Origin: Bradyrhizobium nanningense
GTDB lineage: Bacteria; Pseudomonadota; Alphaproteobacteria; Rhizobiales; Xanthobacteraceae
Assembly: GCF_004114535.1 (NCBI RefSeq)
Contig: NZ_LBJC01000027.1
Coordinates: forward strand, 62,001-126,000
Direction: 5' to 3'
DNA: 64,000 bases
Made by a program: the position numbers and the translations under genes
Notes under the pieces: model-generated
What the model was told of the DNA's origin: nothing
What the model saw: only the letters and a program-made list of their open reading frames with translations
Databases searched by the model: none
Part shown: in pieces, positions 9,727 to 18,908 of the stretch
Layout of the letters: the number at the start of each line of letters is the position of its first letter
Numbering within the stretch: position 1 is the stretch's first letter

Positions 9727-9746
9727 TTATATGTCTAGACATATAA
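9727..9746. promoter_or_regulatory. Putative HutC operator in the hutF-hutI divergent promoter
   Basis: TTATATGTCTAGACATATAA is a perfect 20-bp palindrome centred between hutF (start 9688) and hutI (start 9792). It is AT-rich against a GC-rich background. GntR/HutC proteins bind dyads of this kind, and hutC itself is the second gene of one arm, so one site could control both arms. Confidence 0.78.
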
Positions 9747-9791
9747 GTCAAGCATCCCAGGGCGCAGGGACATCCGCGAAGGGACCGTTGC

Positions 9792-11006
9792 ATGGCAGAG
9801 CGCTTCGACCGGATCTGGCACAATGCACGCCTCGCCACGATGCGGGCCGACCGTCCGGATCTTGGCGAGATCGAGCATGGTGTCATCGCCGCGCGCGGCG
9901 GCCATATCGTCTACGCGGGTGCGGCGGGGGACTTTCCCGCGGATGCGGATGCGATCGAGCGGACCAACTGCGAGGGGCGCTGGATCACGCCCGGCCTCGT
10001 CGATTGCCACACCCATCTCGTCTATGGCGGCAACCGCGCGCACGAATTCGAGCTGCGCCTGAAAGGCGCCAGCTACGAGGAGATCGCGCGTGCCGGTGGC
10101 GGCATCGTCGCCACGGTGGCGGCGACGCGCAAGGCGAGCGAGGCAGATCTCATCGCGAGTGCGTTGCCGCGGCTCGATGCGCTGATTGGCGAGGGGGCAA
10201 CCACCGTCGAGATTAAATCCGGCTATGGCCTCGACACCGAGACCGAGCTGCGGCAACTGGCGGCCGCGCGTAGCCTCGGTCGCCAGCGGCGGGTTGCGAT
10301 CCGCACGTCCTTTCTCGGAGCCCACGCTCTGCCGCTGGAGGCAGATGGCAACAAGGATCGCTACATCGATCTCGTTTGCAACGAGATGCTGCCGGCCGTT
10401 GCAAAGGTGGGCCTCGCCGACGCCGTCGACGCCTTCATGGAAGGCATCGCGTTTTCGACTGAACAGACGACGCGAGTGTTCGAGACGGCGAAAGGGCTTG
10501 GGCTACCGGTCAAGCTCCACGCCGACCAGCTGTCGAACCTTGGCGGCGCGGCCCTCGCCGCAAGATTCTCGGCACTGTCGGCCGATCATCTCGAGTATAC
10601 CGACGAAGCCGGCGCCGCCGCGATGGCGAAGGCCGGCACTGTGGCCGTGCTGCTGCCGGGCGCCTTTTACTTCATCCGCGAGACGCAGAAGCCGCCGGTC
10701 GAGGCATTCCGCAAGCACGGCGTTCCCATGGCGCTCGCGACCGACTGCAATCCCGGCAGCTCGCCGCTGACCTCGCTGCTGCTCACGATGAACATGGGCG
10801 CGACGCTGTTCCGGATGAATGTGGCCGAGTGCATCGCCGGAATCACCCGTGAAGGCGCGCGGGCGCTTGGTGTGCTCGATGAGACCGGCACGCTGGAGGC
10901 CGGCAAATGGTGCGACCTCGCGATCTGGGACGTCGAACGGCCGGCCGAGCTCGTTTACCGCATCGGCTTCAATCCGCTGCACCGCCGGGTGTGGAGGGGG
11001 CAATGA
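9792..11006 (+). CDS. hutI: Imidazolonepropionase HutI
   Basis: Encodes 404 residues. It hydrolyses 4-imidazolone-5-propionate to formiminoglutamate. The metal site begins with VDCHTHLVYGGNRAHEFELR; KSGYGLDTETE, KLHADQLSN, SADHLEY and ATDCNPGSSP are all conserved family blocks. First gene of the rightward arm hutI-hutH-hutU; the stop overlaps the hutH start by four bases. Confidence 0.95.
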   Translation: MAERFDRIWHNARLATMRADRPDLGEIEHGVIAARGGHIVYAGAAGDFPADADAIERTNCEGRWITPGLVDCHTHLVYGGNRAHEFELRLKGASYEEIARAGGGIVATVAATRKASEADLIASALPRLDALIGEGATTVEIKSGYGLDTETELRQLAAARSLGRQRRVAIRTSFLGAHALPLEADGNKDRYIDLVCNEMLPAVAKVGLADAVDAFMEGIAFSTEQTTRVFETAKGLGLPVKLHADQLSNLGGAALAARFSALSADHLEYTDEAGAAAMAKAGTVAVLLPGAFYFIRETQKPPVEAFRKHGVPMALATDCNPGSSPLTSLLLTMNMGATLFRMNVAECIAGITREGARALGVLDETGTLEAGKWCDLAIWDVERPAELVYRIGFNPLHRRVWRGQ

Positions 11007-12562
11007 CGGAGCAGGATACGGCGATCGTCGTCCGACCGGGGACGGTCAGCCTCGACGATCTCGCGTGCGTGCTCGATGGTGCGCCCGTCGTGCTCGATCC
11101 CTCGTTCTGGCCGCGCGTCGAAGCAGCCGCGGAGATTGTCGCAAGAGCCGCGCGAGCCGACGTCCCCGTTTACGGCATCAACACCGGATTCGGCAAGCTC
11201 GCCTCGAAGCGCATACCGCCGGATCAGACCGCGCTGCTTCAGCGCAACCTGATCGTGTCGCATTGCTGCGGCGTCGGCCAGCCCACACCCGAGCCGATTG
11301 TTCGCGTGATGATGGCGCTGAAGATCGTCTCGCTCGGGCGCGGCGCCTCCGGCGTGCGCCGCGCGGTGATCGAGCAGCTGCAGGCCATGATGGCACGGGG
11401 CGTCACTCCGCTGGTGCCGCAGCAGGGCTCGGTCGGTGCCTCCGGGGATCTTGCACCGCTCGCGCATATGACGGCGGTGATGATCGGCGAGGGGCAGGCG
11501 ATCGTTGACGGAAAAGTCGTGCCGGGCGGCGAAGCGCTGGCGGCTGCCGGCCTCGTGCCGCTGACGCTGGGCCCCAAGGAAGGCCTGGCGCTGATCAACG
11601 GCACGCAATTCTCGACCGCCTATGCCATCTCCGGCGTGCTGCGCGCTTTCGGCTTGGCGCGCGCCGCGCTCGTCACCGGCGCATTGTCGGTCGATGCGGC
11701 AATGGCGTCGACGGCGCCGTTCCGTCCCGAGATCCAGGCGCTGCGCGGCCATGCCGGTCAGATCGCTGCGGCCGCGACGCTGACCGCGCTGCTCGAGGGC
11801 AGCGACATCCGTCTGTCGCACCTCGAAGGCGACGAACGCGTGCAGGATCCCTATTGCCTGCGTTGCCAGCCGCAGGTGGCGGGCGCGGCGCTCGATCTGA
11901 TCACGCAGGCCGCGCGCACGCTGATCGTCGAGGCCAACGCCGTGACCGACAATCCGCTGGTGCTGGTCGAGACCGGCGAGATCGTCTCCGGCGGCAACTT
12001 CCATGCCGAGCCGGTGGCCTTTGCCGCCGACGCGATTGCGCTGGCGCTGTCGGAGATCGGTGCGATCAGTGAGCGACGCATTGCAACGCTGGTCGATCCC
12101 GCGCTCAATTTCGGCTTGCCGCCGTTCCTCACGCCCGATCCCGGACTCAATTCCGGCTTCATGATCGCCGAGGTGACGGCCGCCGCCCTCTATGCCGAGA
12201 ACAAGCAGCGTGCGCTCGCTTGTTCGGTCGATTCGACGCCGACCAGCGCCAACCAGGAAGACCATGTCTCGATGGCCGCGCATGCCGCTCGGCGCCTCGC
12301 CGACATGGCCGACAACCTCGCCGCCATCCTCGGCATCGAGCTTCTGGTTTCCGCCCAAGGCATCACGTTGCGCTCGCCGCATGCGACCAGCGCGCCACTC
12401 GCTGCCGTCATCGCGGCACTTCGTGAACAGGTGCCGGCGCTCGGCGCCGACCGCTATATGGCCGGCGATCTCGCCAAGGCTGCCGCGCTCGTCGAGGCCG
12501 ATGCGCTGCCGACCGTGGCGCTCACCATGCTTCCAACTGATCCGTTTCCGCGACTTGACTGA
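11003..12562 (+). CDS. hutH: Histidine ammonia-lyase HutH
   Basis: Encodes 519 residues and removes ammonia from L-histidine to give urocanate. The Ala146-Ser147-Gly148 triad, in GSVGASGDLAPLAH, forms the MIO electrophile. Other family blocks are YGINTGFGKLAS, NGTQFSTAYA and TDNPLVL. The ATG at 11003 overlaps the hutI stop and follows GTGGAGGGGG as ribosome binding site; the frame is open further upstream inside hutI but that would be too long for the family (about 510). Confidence 0.95.
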   Translation: MTEQDTAIVVRPGTVSLDDLACVLDGAPVVLDPSFWPRVEAAAEIVARAARADVPVYGINTGFGKLASKRIPPDQTALLQRNLIVSHCCGVGQPTPEPIVRVMMALKIVSLGRGASGVRRAVIEQLQAMMARGVTPLVPQQGSVGASGDLAPLAHMTAVMIGEGQAIVDGKVVPGGEALAAAGLVPLTLGPKEGLALINGTQFSTAYAISGVLRAFGLARAALVTGALSVDAAMASTAPFRPEIQALRGHAGQIAAAATLTALLEGSDIRLSHLEGDERVQDPYCLRCQPQVAGAALDLITQAARTLIVEANAVTDNPLVLVETGEIVSGGNFHAEPVAFAADAIALALSEIGAISERRIATLVDPALNFGLPPFLTPDPGLNSGFMIAEVTAAALYAENKQRALACSVDSTPTSANQEDHVSMAAHAARRLADMADNLAAILGIELLVSAQGITLRSPHATSAPLAAVIAALREQVPALGADRYMAGDLAKAAALVEADALPTVALTMLPTDPFPRLD

Positions 12563-12574
12563 AGAGGGGTCCGC

Positions 12575-14245
12575 ATGAACCGCCGACTGGACAATGACCG
12601 CACCATCCGCGCGCCCCGCGGCAGCGATATCAGCGCCAAGAGCTGGCTGACGGAAGCGCCCTTGCGCATGCTGATGAACAATCTCGATCCGGATGTTGCG
12701 GAGCGTCCGAGCGAGCTCGTCGTCTATGGCGGCATCGGCCGCGCCGCGCGCGACTGGGAGAGCTTTGACCGGATCGTTGCGGCCTTGCGCAAGCTCGAAG
12801 CCGACCAAACGCTGCTGGTGCAGTCCGGCAAGCCGGTCGGCGTTTTCCGCACCCATGCCGACGCGCCGCGGGTGCTGATCGCGAACTCCAACATCGTGCC
12901 GCACTGGGCGACGCTCGACCATTTCAACGAGCTCGATCGCCAGGGCCTGATGATGTATGGCCAGATGACGGCGGGGTCCTGGATCTATATCGGCAGCCAG
13001 GGCATCGTGCAGGGCACTTACGAGACCTTCGTCGAGGTCGGGCGGCGGCATTATGGCGGCAGCCTCGCCGGCAAATGGATTCTCACCGCCGGCCTTGGCG
13101 GCATGGGCGGTGCACAACCGCTGGCGGCGACCATGGCGCGTGCCTCGATGCTCGCGGTCGAATGCCAGCCGAGCCGCATCGAGATGCGCCTGCGCACCGG
13201 CTATCTCGACCGTCAGGCCGCAACCCTCGACGAAGCGCTGGCGATCATGGCGGATGCCGCGGCGACGAAGAAGGCCGTCTCGGTCGGCCTGCTCGGCAAT
13301 GCCGCGGAGATTTTCCCGGAGCTGGTGCGGCGCGGCGTCAAGCCAGATATCGTCACCGACCAGACCAGTGCGCATGATCCGATCAACGGGTATTTGCCGA
13401 AGGGCTGGACGCTGGCGGAGTGGGAAGCCAAGCGCGCCTCCGATCCGAAGGCGGTCGAGCGTGCCTCCAAGACCTCGATGGTCGAGCATGTCCAGGCCAT
13501 GCTGGATTTCCATGCGCAGGGCATTCCGACGCTCGACTACGGCAACAACATCCGCCAGATGGCGCTGGACATGGGCCTGAAGAATGCCTTCGATTTTCCC
13601 GGCTTCGTGCCGGCCTATATCCGCCCGCTATTCTGCCGCGGCGTCGGGCCGTTCCGCTGGGCTGCGTTGTCGGGCGATCCCGAGGACATCTTCAAGACCG
13701 ATGCCAAGGTCAAGGAGCTGATGCCCGACGACAAACATCTGCACAATTGGCTCGACATGGCCAAGGCGCGCATCAAGTTCCAGGGTCTGCCGGCGCGAAT
13801 CTGCTGGGTTGGCCTCGGCGATCGTCACCGCCTGGGTCTAGCCTTCAACGAGATGGTGGCGCGCGGTGAATTGAAAGCGCCCATCGTGATCGGCCGCGAT
13901 CATCTCGACAGCGGTTCCGTGGCGAGCCCCAACCGCGAGACCGAGGCGATGAAGGACGGATCGGACGCGGTGTCGGACTGGCCGCTGCTCAACGCGCTGC
14001 TCAATTGCGCCAGCGGTGCGACCTGGGTGTCGCTGCACCACGGCGGCGGCGTCGGCATCGGCTATTCGCAGCACGCCGGCATGGTAATCGTCGCCGACGG
14101 CACGCCTGAGGCTGCGAAGCGCATCGAGCGGGTGCTGTGGAACGATCCCGCCAGCGGCGTCATGCGCCATGCTGACGCGGGCTACGATATCGCGATCGAC
14201 TGCGCCCGCGACAAGGGCCTCGATCTGCCGAGCCTTGCGAAGTAG
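12575..14245 (+). CDS. hutU: Urocanate hydratase HutU
   Basis: Encodes 556 residues and converts urocanate to imidazolone propionate using tightly bound NAD. Recognised blocks are VYGGIGRAARDWESFD, LMMYGQMTAGSWIYIGSQGI, the NAD-site GGMGGAQPLAA, DQTSAHDPINGYLP and WVSLHHGGGVGIGYS. Follows hutH by 12 bases. Its stop abuts the convergent TetR gene stop with no spacer, so no separate terminator is seen. Confidence 0.95.
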   Translation: MNRRLDNDRTIRAPRGSDISAKSWLTEAPLRMLMNNLDPDVAERPSELVVYGGIGRAARDWESFDRIVAALRKLEADQTLLVQSGKPVGVFRTHADAPRVLIANSNIVPHWATLDHFNELDRQGLMMYGQMTAGSWIYIGSQGIVQGTYETFVEVGRRHYGGSLAGKWILTAGLGGMGGAQPLAATMARASMLAVECQPSRIEMRLRTGYLDRQAATLDEALAIMADAAATKKAVSVGLLGNAAEIFPELVRRGVKPDIVTDQTSAHDPINGYLPKGWTLAEWEAKRASDPKAVERASKTSMVEHVQAMLDFHAQGIPTLDYGNNIRQMALDMGLKNAFDFPGFVPAYIRPLFCRGVGPFRWAALSGDPEDIFKTDAKVKELMPDDKHLHNWLDMAKARIKFQGLPARICWVGLGDRHRLGLAFNEMVARGELKAPIVIGRDHLDSGSVASPNRETEAMKDGSDAVSDWPLLNALLNCASGATWVSLHHGGGVGIGYSQHAGMVIVADGTPEAAKRIERVLWNDPASGVMRHADAGYDIAIDCARDKGLDLPSLAK

Positions 14246-14953
14246 CTAGTCGCTCACCAGCAGCTTCGGCATCGTTGTCTTCGCGCCGTCCATGAAAGTC
14301 TGCACGGCGTCGCGGACGATCGCGTTGAGATCGGGCGGGATCGGCGTCTCGTAGATGAATTTTCGGATGGCGAGATAGAAGATGCGGCCGTGCAGGCCCC
14401 AGAACAGCTCGGTCTCGCGCTCACCGAGCGGATGGCCCTTTGCGCCGGGCAGCCCGAGTTCGTGACGCAGTTCGGCGGCGGCCGGCTCGACGATCTCGCG
14501 GCGGACGATGTCGAGATAACGGCTGGTGATGCCGAACGACTTCATGCCGGAGAACACGAAGATCCGCACCCAGTTATATTCGAACACGCGTTCGACGTAG
14601 TCGAGATAGAAGCGTGTCAGCCGCGCTTCGAGGGACAGTGAACGATCGCGGATCATCGGTCCCCAATCGGGCGACCAGCGGCTGAGATAGACCTCCTGGT
14701 AGACCCGCTCGATCAACGCCTCCTTGCTGGGGAAGTGGCGATAGATCGCCGAATGCGTGATGCCCATGCGCTTGGCAAGCTCGCGGGTCTGCCCCTCGAA
14801 GCCGCGCTCGGCGAAGAAGCGGATGGCCTCCTCCACGATCGCGCGCTCGCGGTCGGCCGCGCGCATGTTGCGACGCTTTGGCGCGGACTTGCTGCCTGTC
14901 TCGGTCCGCTTCCGAACCGGTCGCTTCGCCGTTTTCTGCGGTTTTCGGGCCAT
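14246..14953 (-). CDS. TetR-family transcriptional regulator
   Basis: Encodes 235 residues. A Lys/Arg-rich tail of about 30 residues precedes the TetR helix-turn-helix (RAIVEEAIRFFAERGFEGQTRELAKRMGITHSAIYRHFPSKEALIERVY). The C-terminal ligand domain is unremarkable. It is divergent from the molybdenum hydroxylase/Liv operon, which it most likely represses; inverted repeats of TGACCA type lie in the shared promoter. Ligand unknown. Confidence 0.85.
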   Translation of the reverse strand: MARKPQKTAKRPVRKRTETGSKSAPKRRNMRAADRERAIVEEAIRFFAERGFEGQTRELAKRMGITHSAIYRHFPSKEALIERVYQEVYLSRWSPDWGPMIRDRSLSLEARLTRFYLDYVERVFEYNWVRIFVFSGMKSFGITSRYLDIVRREIVEPAAAELRHELGLPGAKGHPLGERETELFWGLHGRIFYLAIRKFIYETPIPPDLNAIVRDAVQTFMDGAKTTMPKLLVSD

Positions 14954-15003
14954 CTCGTCGCTGAATCAACGTACCGCTGCCTTCATAGCCCAAGGTGCTT
15001 TTG

Positions 15004-15069
15004 TGACCAAATGGTCATTTCCTGTTGACCGGTCCAGGGAGGCATGTCAGAATTTTGAGACCAGGTGGT
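15004..15069. promoter_or_regulatory. Inverted repeats in TetR/hydroxylase divergent promoter, candidate operators
   Basis: TGACCAAATGGTCA (15004-15017) is an exact inverted repeat of TGACCA around AA. GACCGGTC (15027-15034) and ACCAGGTGGT (15060-15069) share the same half-site core. Three related dyads in 66 bases between a TetR gene and its divergent operon suggest the operator region. Confidence 0.55.
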
Positions 15070-15120
15070 TACAAATCTGGCATCCCGGCTGATGAGCCGA
15101 GGGATCTCGAGGAAACGGCA

Positions 15121-15981
15121 GTGAAGGCGAGGGCTTTCAGCTATTTTCGTGCGGCGACGATCGACCAGGCGCTGGATGCTCACGCACGCGCCGGGGATGA
15201 CGCGCGCTTCATTGCCGGCGGCCAGAGCTTGGTGCCGGCGCTGTCGCTGCGGCTGCAGGCGCCGCGGCTCTTGATCGACATCACCCACATTGACGACCTG
15301 CGCGGCGTCAGGCGCGAAGGCGGCCATTTGCGCATCGGCGCGTTGACGCGTCATTGCGAGATGCTGAGCGAGCTGCTGATTGCCGAGTTCGCGCCGCTCT
15401 TGCATGCCGTGGCGCCGTTCGTCGCCCATCCCGCGATCCGCAACCGCGGCACCTTCGGCGGCAGCATCGCGCTGGCCGACCCGGCCTCCGAATTTCCCGC
15501 GATGACCCTGGCGCTCGATGCCGAGATCGAGATCGCCGGTCCCTCGGGCCGCCGCCGCGTCAGGGCCGACGATTTCTTCATCGACTTGTTCGAAACGGCG
15601 CTCCAGCCCGGCGAGTTGATTATTGCGGTCTACGTTCCGCTGTTCAAGGCCGACCAGCGCTTTGCATTCGACGAGCTGGCGCGCCGGCGTGGAGACTACG
15701 CGCTGGTCGGTTGCGGCATGCTCGCGACCTTCGCCGGTGATCGCGTCGACGACATCCGCATCTCGTTCTTCTCTGTCGGCAATACGCCGACCCGGGTGAA
15801 AGGAGCCGAGGCGATCTTGATCGGCTCGCGTCTCGATGCGGGGCGTATCGCCACCGCGCAAGGAGCGCTGGAAGGCGATCTCGCGCCGCCCGACAGCGAC
15901 GAGGTGCCGCCGGCGATGCGGCTGCATCTCGCCCGCGTGCTGCTGGGGCGCCTGCTCGGACGTCTCGGAGAGGGCGCATGA
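15121..15981 (+). CDS. FAD-binding subunit of a molybdenum hydroxylase (CoxM/XdhB type)
   Basis: Encodes 286 residues. The FAD subunit passes electrons from the iron-sulfur subunit to an acceptor. FAD-site blocks are FIAGGQSLVPALSLRL and IRNRGTFGGSIALADPASEFPA. The GTG at 15121 is the start: GAGGAAAC sits just upstream and the protein then begins MKARAFSYFRAAT, as in relatives. First gene of an operon continuing through the Liv transporter; the stop overlaps the next start. Confidence 0.9.
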   Translation: MKARAFSYFRAATIDQALDAHARAGDDARFIAGGQSLVPALSLRLQAPRLLIDITHIDDLRGVRREGGHLRIGALTRHCEMLSELLIAEFAPLLHAVAPFVAHPAIRNRGTFGGSIALADPASEFPAMTLALDAEIEIAGPSGRRRVRADDFFIDLFETALQPGELIIAVYVPLFKADQRFAFDELARRRGDYALVGCGMLATFAGDRVDDIRISFFSVGNTPTRVKGAEAILIGSRLDAGRIATAQGALEGDLAPPDSDEVPPAMRLHLARVLLGRLLGRLGEGA

Positions 15982-16502
15982 GGGGCCTTGACGAGCCCCT
16001 TCTGGATGAAACCGACGAGACGGTGCGCGTGCGCTTCGTCGTCAACGGCCGCAAGGTCGCCTGCGAGGTTGCGCCGCGCGACACGCTGGTCGATTGCCTG
16101 CGCGACAAGCTCGAGCTGACTGGCACGCATGCCGGCTGCGAGATGGGTGCTTGCGGTGCCTGCCTGGTTCAGCTCGACGGCCGCGCCGTGCATTCCTGCC
16201 TGATCTTCGCGGTGCAGGCCGACGGCGCCAGGATCGAAACGATCGAGGGACTCACCGAAAGCGGGATGCTCGCCGAACTGCAGGCCGAATTCCACCGCCG
16301 CAATGCGCTGCAATGCGGCTTCTGCACGTCAGGCATGCTGATCAATGCCCACGAACTGCTCTCGCAGACGACGCAGCCGAGCCGCGACGAGATCCGCGAC
16401 GCGCTGTCGGGCAATTACTGCCGCTGCACCGGCTATGAGGCGATCGTCGATGCCATCGAGGCGGTGGCGAAAGCGCGCAGCGATGGCGGAGGTGCGACAT
16501 GA
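15978..16502 (+). CDS. [2Fe-2S] subunit of molybdenum hydroxylase (CoxS/XdhA type)
   Basis: Encodes 174 residues. The plant-type ferredoxin cluster Cys are in GCEMGACGACLVQLDG and a later HSC; the second all-helical cluster domain is in CGFCTSGM and NYCRCTGYE. Together these give the two [2Fe-2S] centres of the family. It overlaps both neighbours by four bases. A 15-residue acidic N-terminal extension precedes VRVRFVVNG. Confidence 0.92.
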   Translation: MRGLDEPLLDETDETVRVRFVVNGRKVACEVAPRDTLVDCLRDKLELTGTHAGCEMGACGACLVQLDGRAVHSCLIFAVQADGARIETIEGLTESGMLAELQAEFHRRNALQCGFCTSGMLINAHELLSQTTQPSRDEIRDALSGNYCRCTGYEAIVDAIEAVAKARSDGGGAT

Positions 16503-18874
16503 GCGCGCCGCTGACCTCGCTTGATCGTCCCAATTCCTATATCGGTCGGTCCGTGCCGCGGCCCAACGCCAAGCGACTGCTTGCCGGGCGGGGACGCTAT
16601 GTCAGCGATCTCAAGCTGCCGCGCATGCTCTATGCCGCGTTCCTGCGCAGCCCGCATGCGCATGCGAAGATCGTTTCGATCAATATTGATGAGGCGCGCG
16701 CGATCGAAGGCGTGCATCTCGTCGCCACCGGGGCGGATCTCGCCAAGATCTGCACGCCATGGGTCGGCACGCTCGATCATTTCAAGGGCATGACCTCCGC
16801 GCCGCAAATGCCGCTGCCGCTCGATCGCGTGGTCTGGGCCGGGCAGGCGGTGGTCGCCGTTGTCGCCGAAAGCCGGGCGATCGCCGAAGATGCGCTGGAG
16901 CTGATCGAGATCGATTACGAAGACCTCCCCGTTGTCGCCGATCTCGACAGCGCGCGACAGGTCGGCGGTGCACTGGTCAATCCCGGCAGCGCCAATAACA
17001 TCTGCTTCCGCAGCCAGCTCGACAACGGCACCGTCGACGACGCCTTTGCGCATGCGGCCCATGTGGTGGAGGAGGAGTTTTCCTTCGGTCGCCACACCGC
17101 GGTGACGCTGGAGCCGCGCGCGCTCGTCGCGGATTACGATCCTGCCGCGGGCATGCTCACCGTGCATCACGGCACGCAGACCCCGTATCAGTTTCAGGAC
17201 CTCTATTCACGCCACTACGGCATCCCGGAAGCCCGTGTCCGCGTGATCGCGACCGACATCGGCGGCTCCTTTGGGATGAAGCTGCATGTCTATCACGAGG
17301 ACATGGCGGTGGTCGGCCTCTCGATCCTGCTCGGCAGGCCCGTGAAGTACGTCGCCGATCGCATAGAATCCTTCGTCTCCGATATTCACGCTCGCGACCA
17401 CCGCGTGCGCGCCCGCATGGCGCTCGACGCCAAAGGTGGGATCCTGGCGGTGGACGTCGTCGATTTGACCGCGATCGGCGCCTTCTCGACCTTTCCGCGC
17501 ACCAGCGTGGTCGAGGGCAATCAGGTGATCCGTCTGATCGGCGCGCCCTATCGCTTCAAGAACTATCGCGCCACGCTCGAGGTGATCTTCCAGAACAAGG
17601 TGCAGACCAGCCAATACCGCGCCGTCGGCCATCCCATCGCCTGCGCCGTCACCGAGCGGCTGGTTGACATCGCAGCGAGCAAGATTGGCCTCGATCCCTT
17701 CGCCATCCGGGCGCAGAACGTCATCCCCGACGATGCCTATCCCGAGATCTCGCCGACTGGTTACCGCTTCGAGGCGCTGTCACATCAGACCTGCCTCAAG
17801 CGCCTGCACGAGATGATGGACTATGACGCGCTCCGCGCAGAGCAGGCGGACTTGCGCAAGCGGGGCGTCTATCGCGGCATCGGTATCGCAACCTTCGTCG
17901 AGATCACCAATCCCAGCCCCGCGTTCTATGGCGTCGGCGGGGCGCGCATCTCCTCGCAGGACGGCGCGATCGTCAGCCTGACTCCATCGGGCGAGGTGCG
18001 CTGCCTGATCTCCGTCACTGAGCAGGGGCAGGGCACCGAGGCGATCATCAGCCAGATCGTGGCCGATCAGCTTGGCCTCGCGCTGGAGCACGTCAAGGTC
18101 GTCACCGGCGATACCGAGGTGACGCCGCATGGTGGCGCCACCTGGGCCTGCCGCGGCGCCGGCATCGGCGGCGAGACGGCGCTGCAGGCCACGCGCGCGC
18201 TCAAGCGCAATATCCTGGAGGTCGCCGCGCTCATTCTCCAGGCGCAGCCGTCGGCGCTCGACATCATCGATGGCGAGGTCGTGGACGCCGTAACGCGCAA
18301 GCCGCGTCTGCCGATCTCCGAAATTGCGCGCATTGCCTATTTCCGCTCCGACACGCTGCCATCGGGCACGCAGGCGCAGCTCACCGTGAGCCATCATTTC
18401 GCGCCGCAGGGCTATCCCTTTGCCTTCACCAACGGCATTCAGGGCTGCGCGCTGGAGGTCGACGTCGAGACCGGCCTCATCAAGCTCCTGAAACATTTCA
18501 TCGTCGAGGATTGCGGCCGCGTCATCAATCCGATGCTGGTCGACGAGCAACTCCGCGGCGGCATCGTGCAGGGGCTGGGCGCGGCGCTGTTCGAGGAGTG
18601 CCGCTACAGCGAGACCGGCCAGCTCATGAACGGCTCGCTCGCCGACTACCTCGTGCCGATGCCGATGGAGATGCCCGACATCGTCATCGGCCATGTCGAG
18701 ACGCCGACCGCCGACACCGAGCTCGGTGCCAAGGGGGTTGGCGAAGCCGGCACCGCGGCGGCGTCCGCCTGCGTGCTCAACGCCGTCAACGACGCGCTCG
18801 CGCCGTTCGATGCCACGATCAATTCTGTCCCGATTACGCCTGCAAAAGTCCTGAAAGCCCTGAAGCGCTTCTAG
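16499..18874 (+). CDS. Molybdopterin-binding large subunit, xanthine oxidase family
   Basis: Encodes 791 residues. This subunit carries the Mo-pterin cofactor and hydroxylates the substrate. Family blocks are IGRSVPRPNAKRLLAGRGRYVSD, DIGGSFGMK, EQGQGTEAIISQIVADQLG and the catalytic Glu in KGVGEAGTAA. The loop that reads AYRCSFR or AYRGAGR in CO dehydrogenases is QYRAVGHP here, so CO oxidation is unlikely. Substrate unknown; the co-transcribed Liv-type importer suggests an imported organic acid, aldehyde or heterocycle. Confidence 0.9.
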   Translation: MSAPLTSLDRPNSYIGRSVPRPNAKRLLAGRGRYVSDLKLPRMLYAAFLRSPHAHAKIVSINIDEARAIEGVHLVATGADLAKICTPWVGTLDHFKGMTSAPQMPLPLDRVVWAGQAVVAVVAESRAIAEDALELIEIDYEDLPVVADLDSARQVGGALVNPGSANNICFRSQLDNGTVDDAFAHAAHVVEEEFSFGRHTAVTLEPRALVADYDPAAGMLTVHHGTQTPYQFQDLYSRHYGIPEARVRVIATDIGGSFGMKLHVYHEDMAVVGLSILLGRPVKYVADRIESFVSDIHARDHRVRARMALDAKGGILAVDVVDLTAIGAFSTFPRTSVVEGNQVIRLIGAPYRFKNYRATLEVIFQNKVQTSQYRAVGHPIACAVTERLVDIAASKIGLDPFAIRAQNVIPDDAYPEISPTGYRFEALSHQTCLKRLHEMMDYDALRAEQADLRKRGVYRGIGIATFVEITNPSPAFYGVGGARISSQDGAIVSLTPSGEVRCLISVTEQGQGTEAIISQIVADQLGLALEHVKVVTGDTEVTPHGGATWACRGAGIGGETALQATRALKRNILEVAALILQAQPSALDIIDGEVVDAVTRKPRLPISEIARIAYFRSDTLPSGTQAQLTVSHHFAPQGYPFAFTNGIQGCALEVDVETGLIKLLKHFIVEDCGRVINPMLVDEQLRGGIVQGLGAALFEECRYSETGQLMNGSLADYLVPMPMEMPDIVIGHVETPTADTELGAKGVGEAGTAAASACVLNAVNDALAPFDATINSVPITPAKVLKALKRF

Positions 18875-18908
18875 AAAAAGACAATTGAAAAAGACCTTGG
18901 AGGAAATC

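Noticed and set aside
10955..13513. 852-codon open frame antisense to hutI, hutH and hutU
   Set aside because: The sense strand encodes three unmistakable enzymes with coupled starts. Long antisense frames are expected in GC-rich coding DNA, and this one has no recognisable domain.
16499..18874. Carbon monoxide dehydrogenase large subunit (CoxL)
   Set aside because: The active-site loop is QYRAVGHP and lacks the AYRCSFR or AYRGAGR motif, so CO oxidation is not supported.
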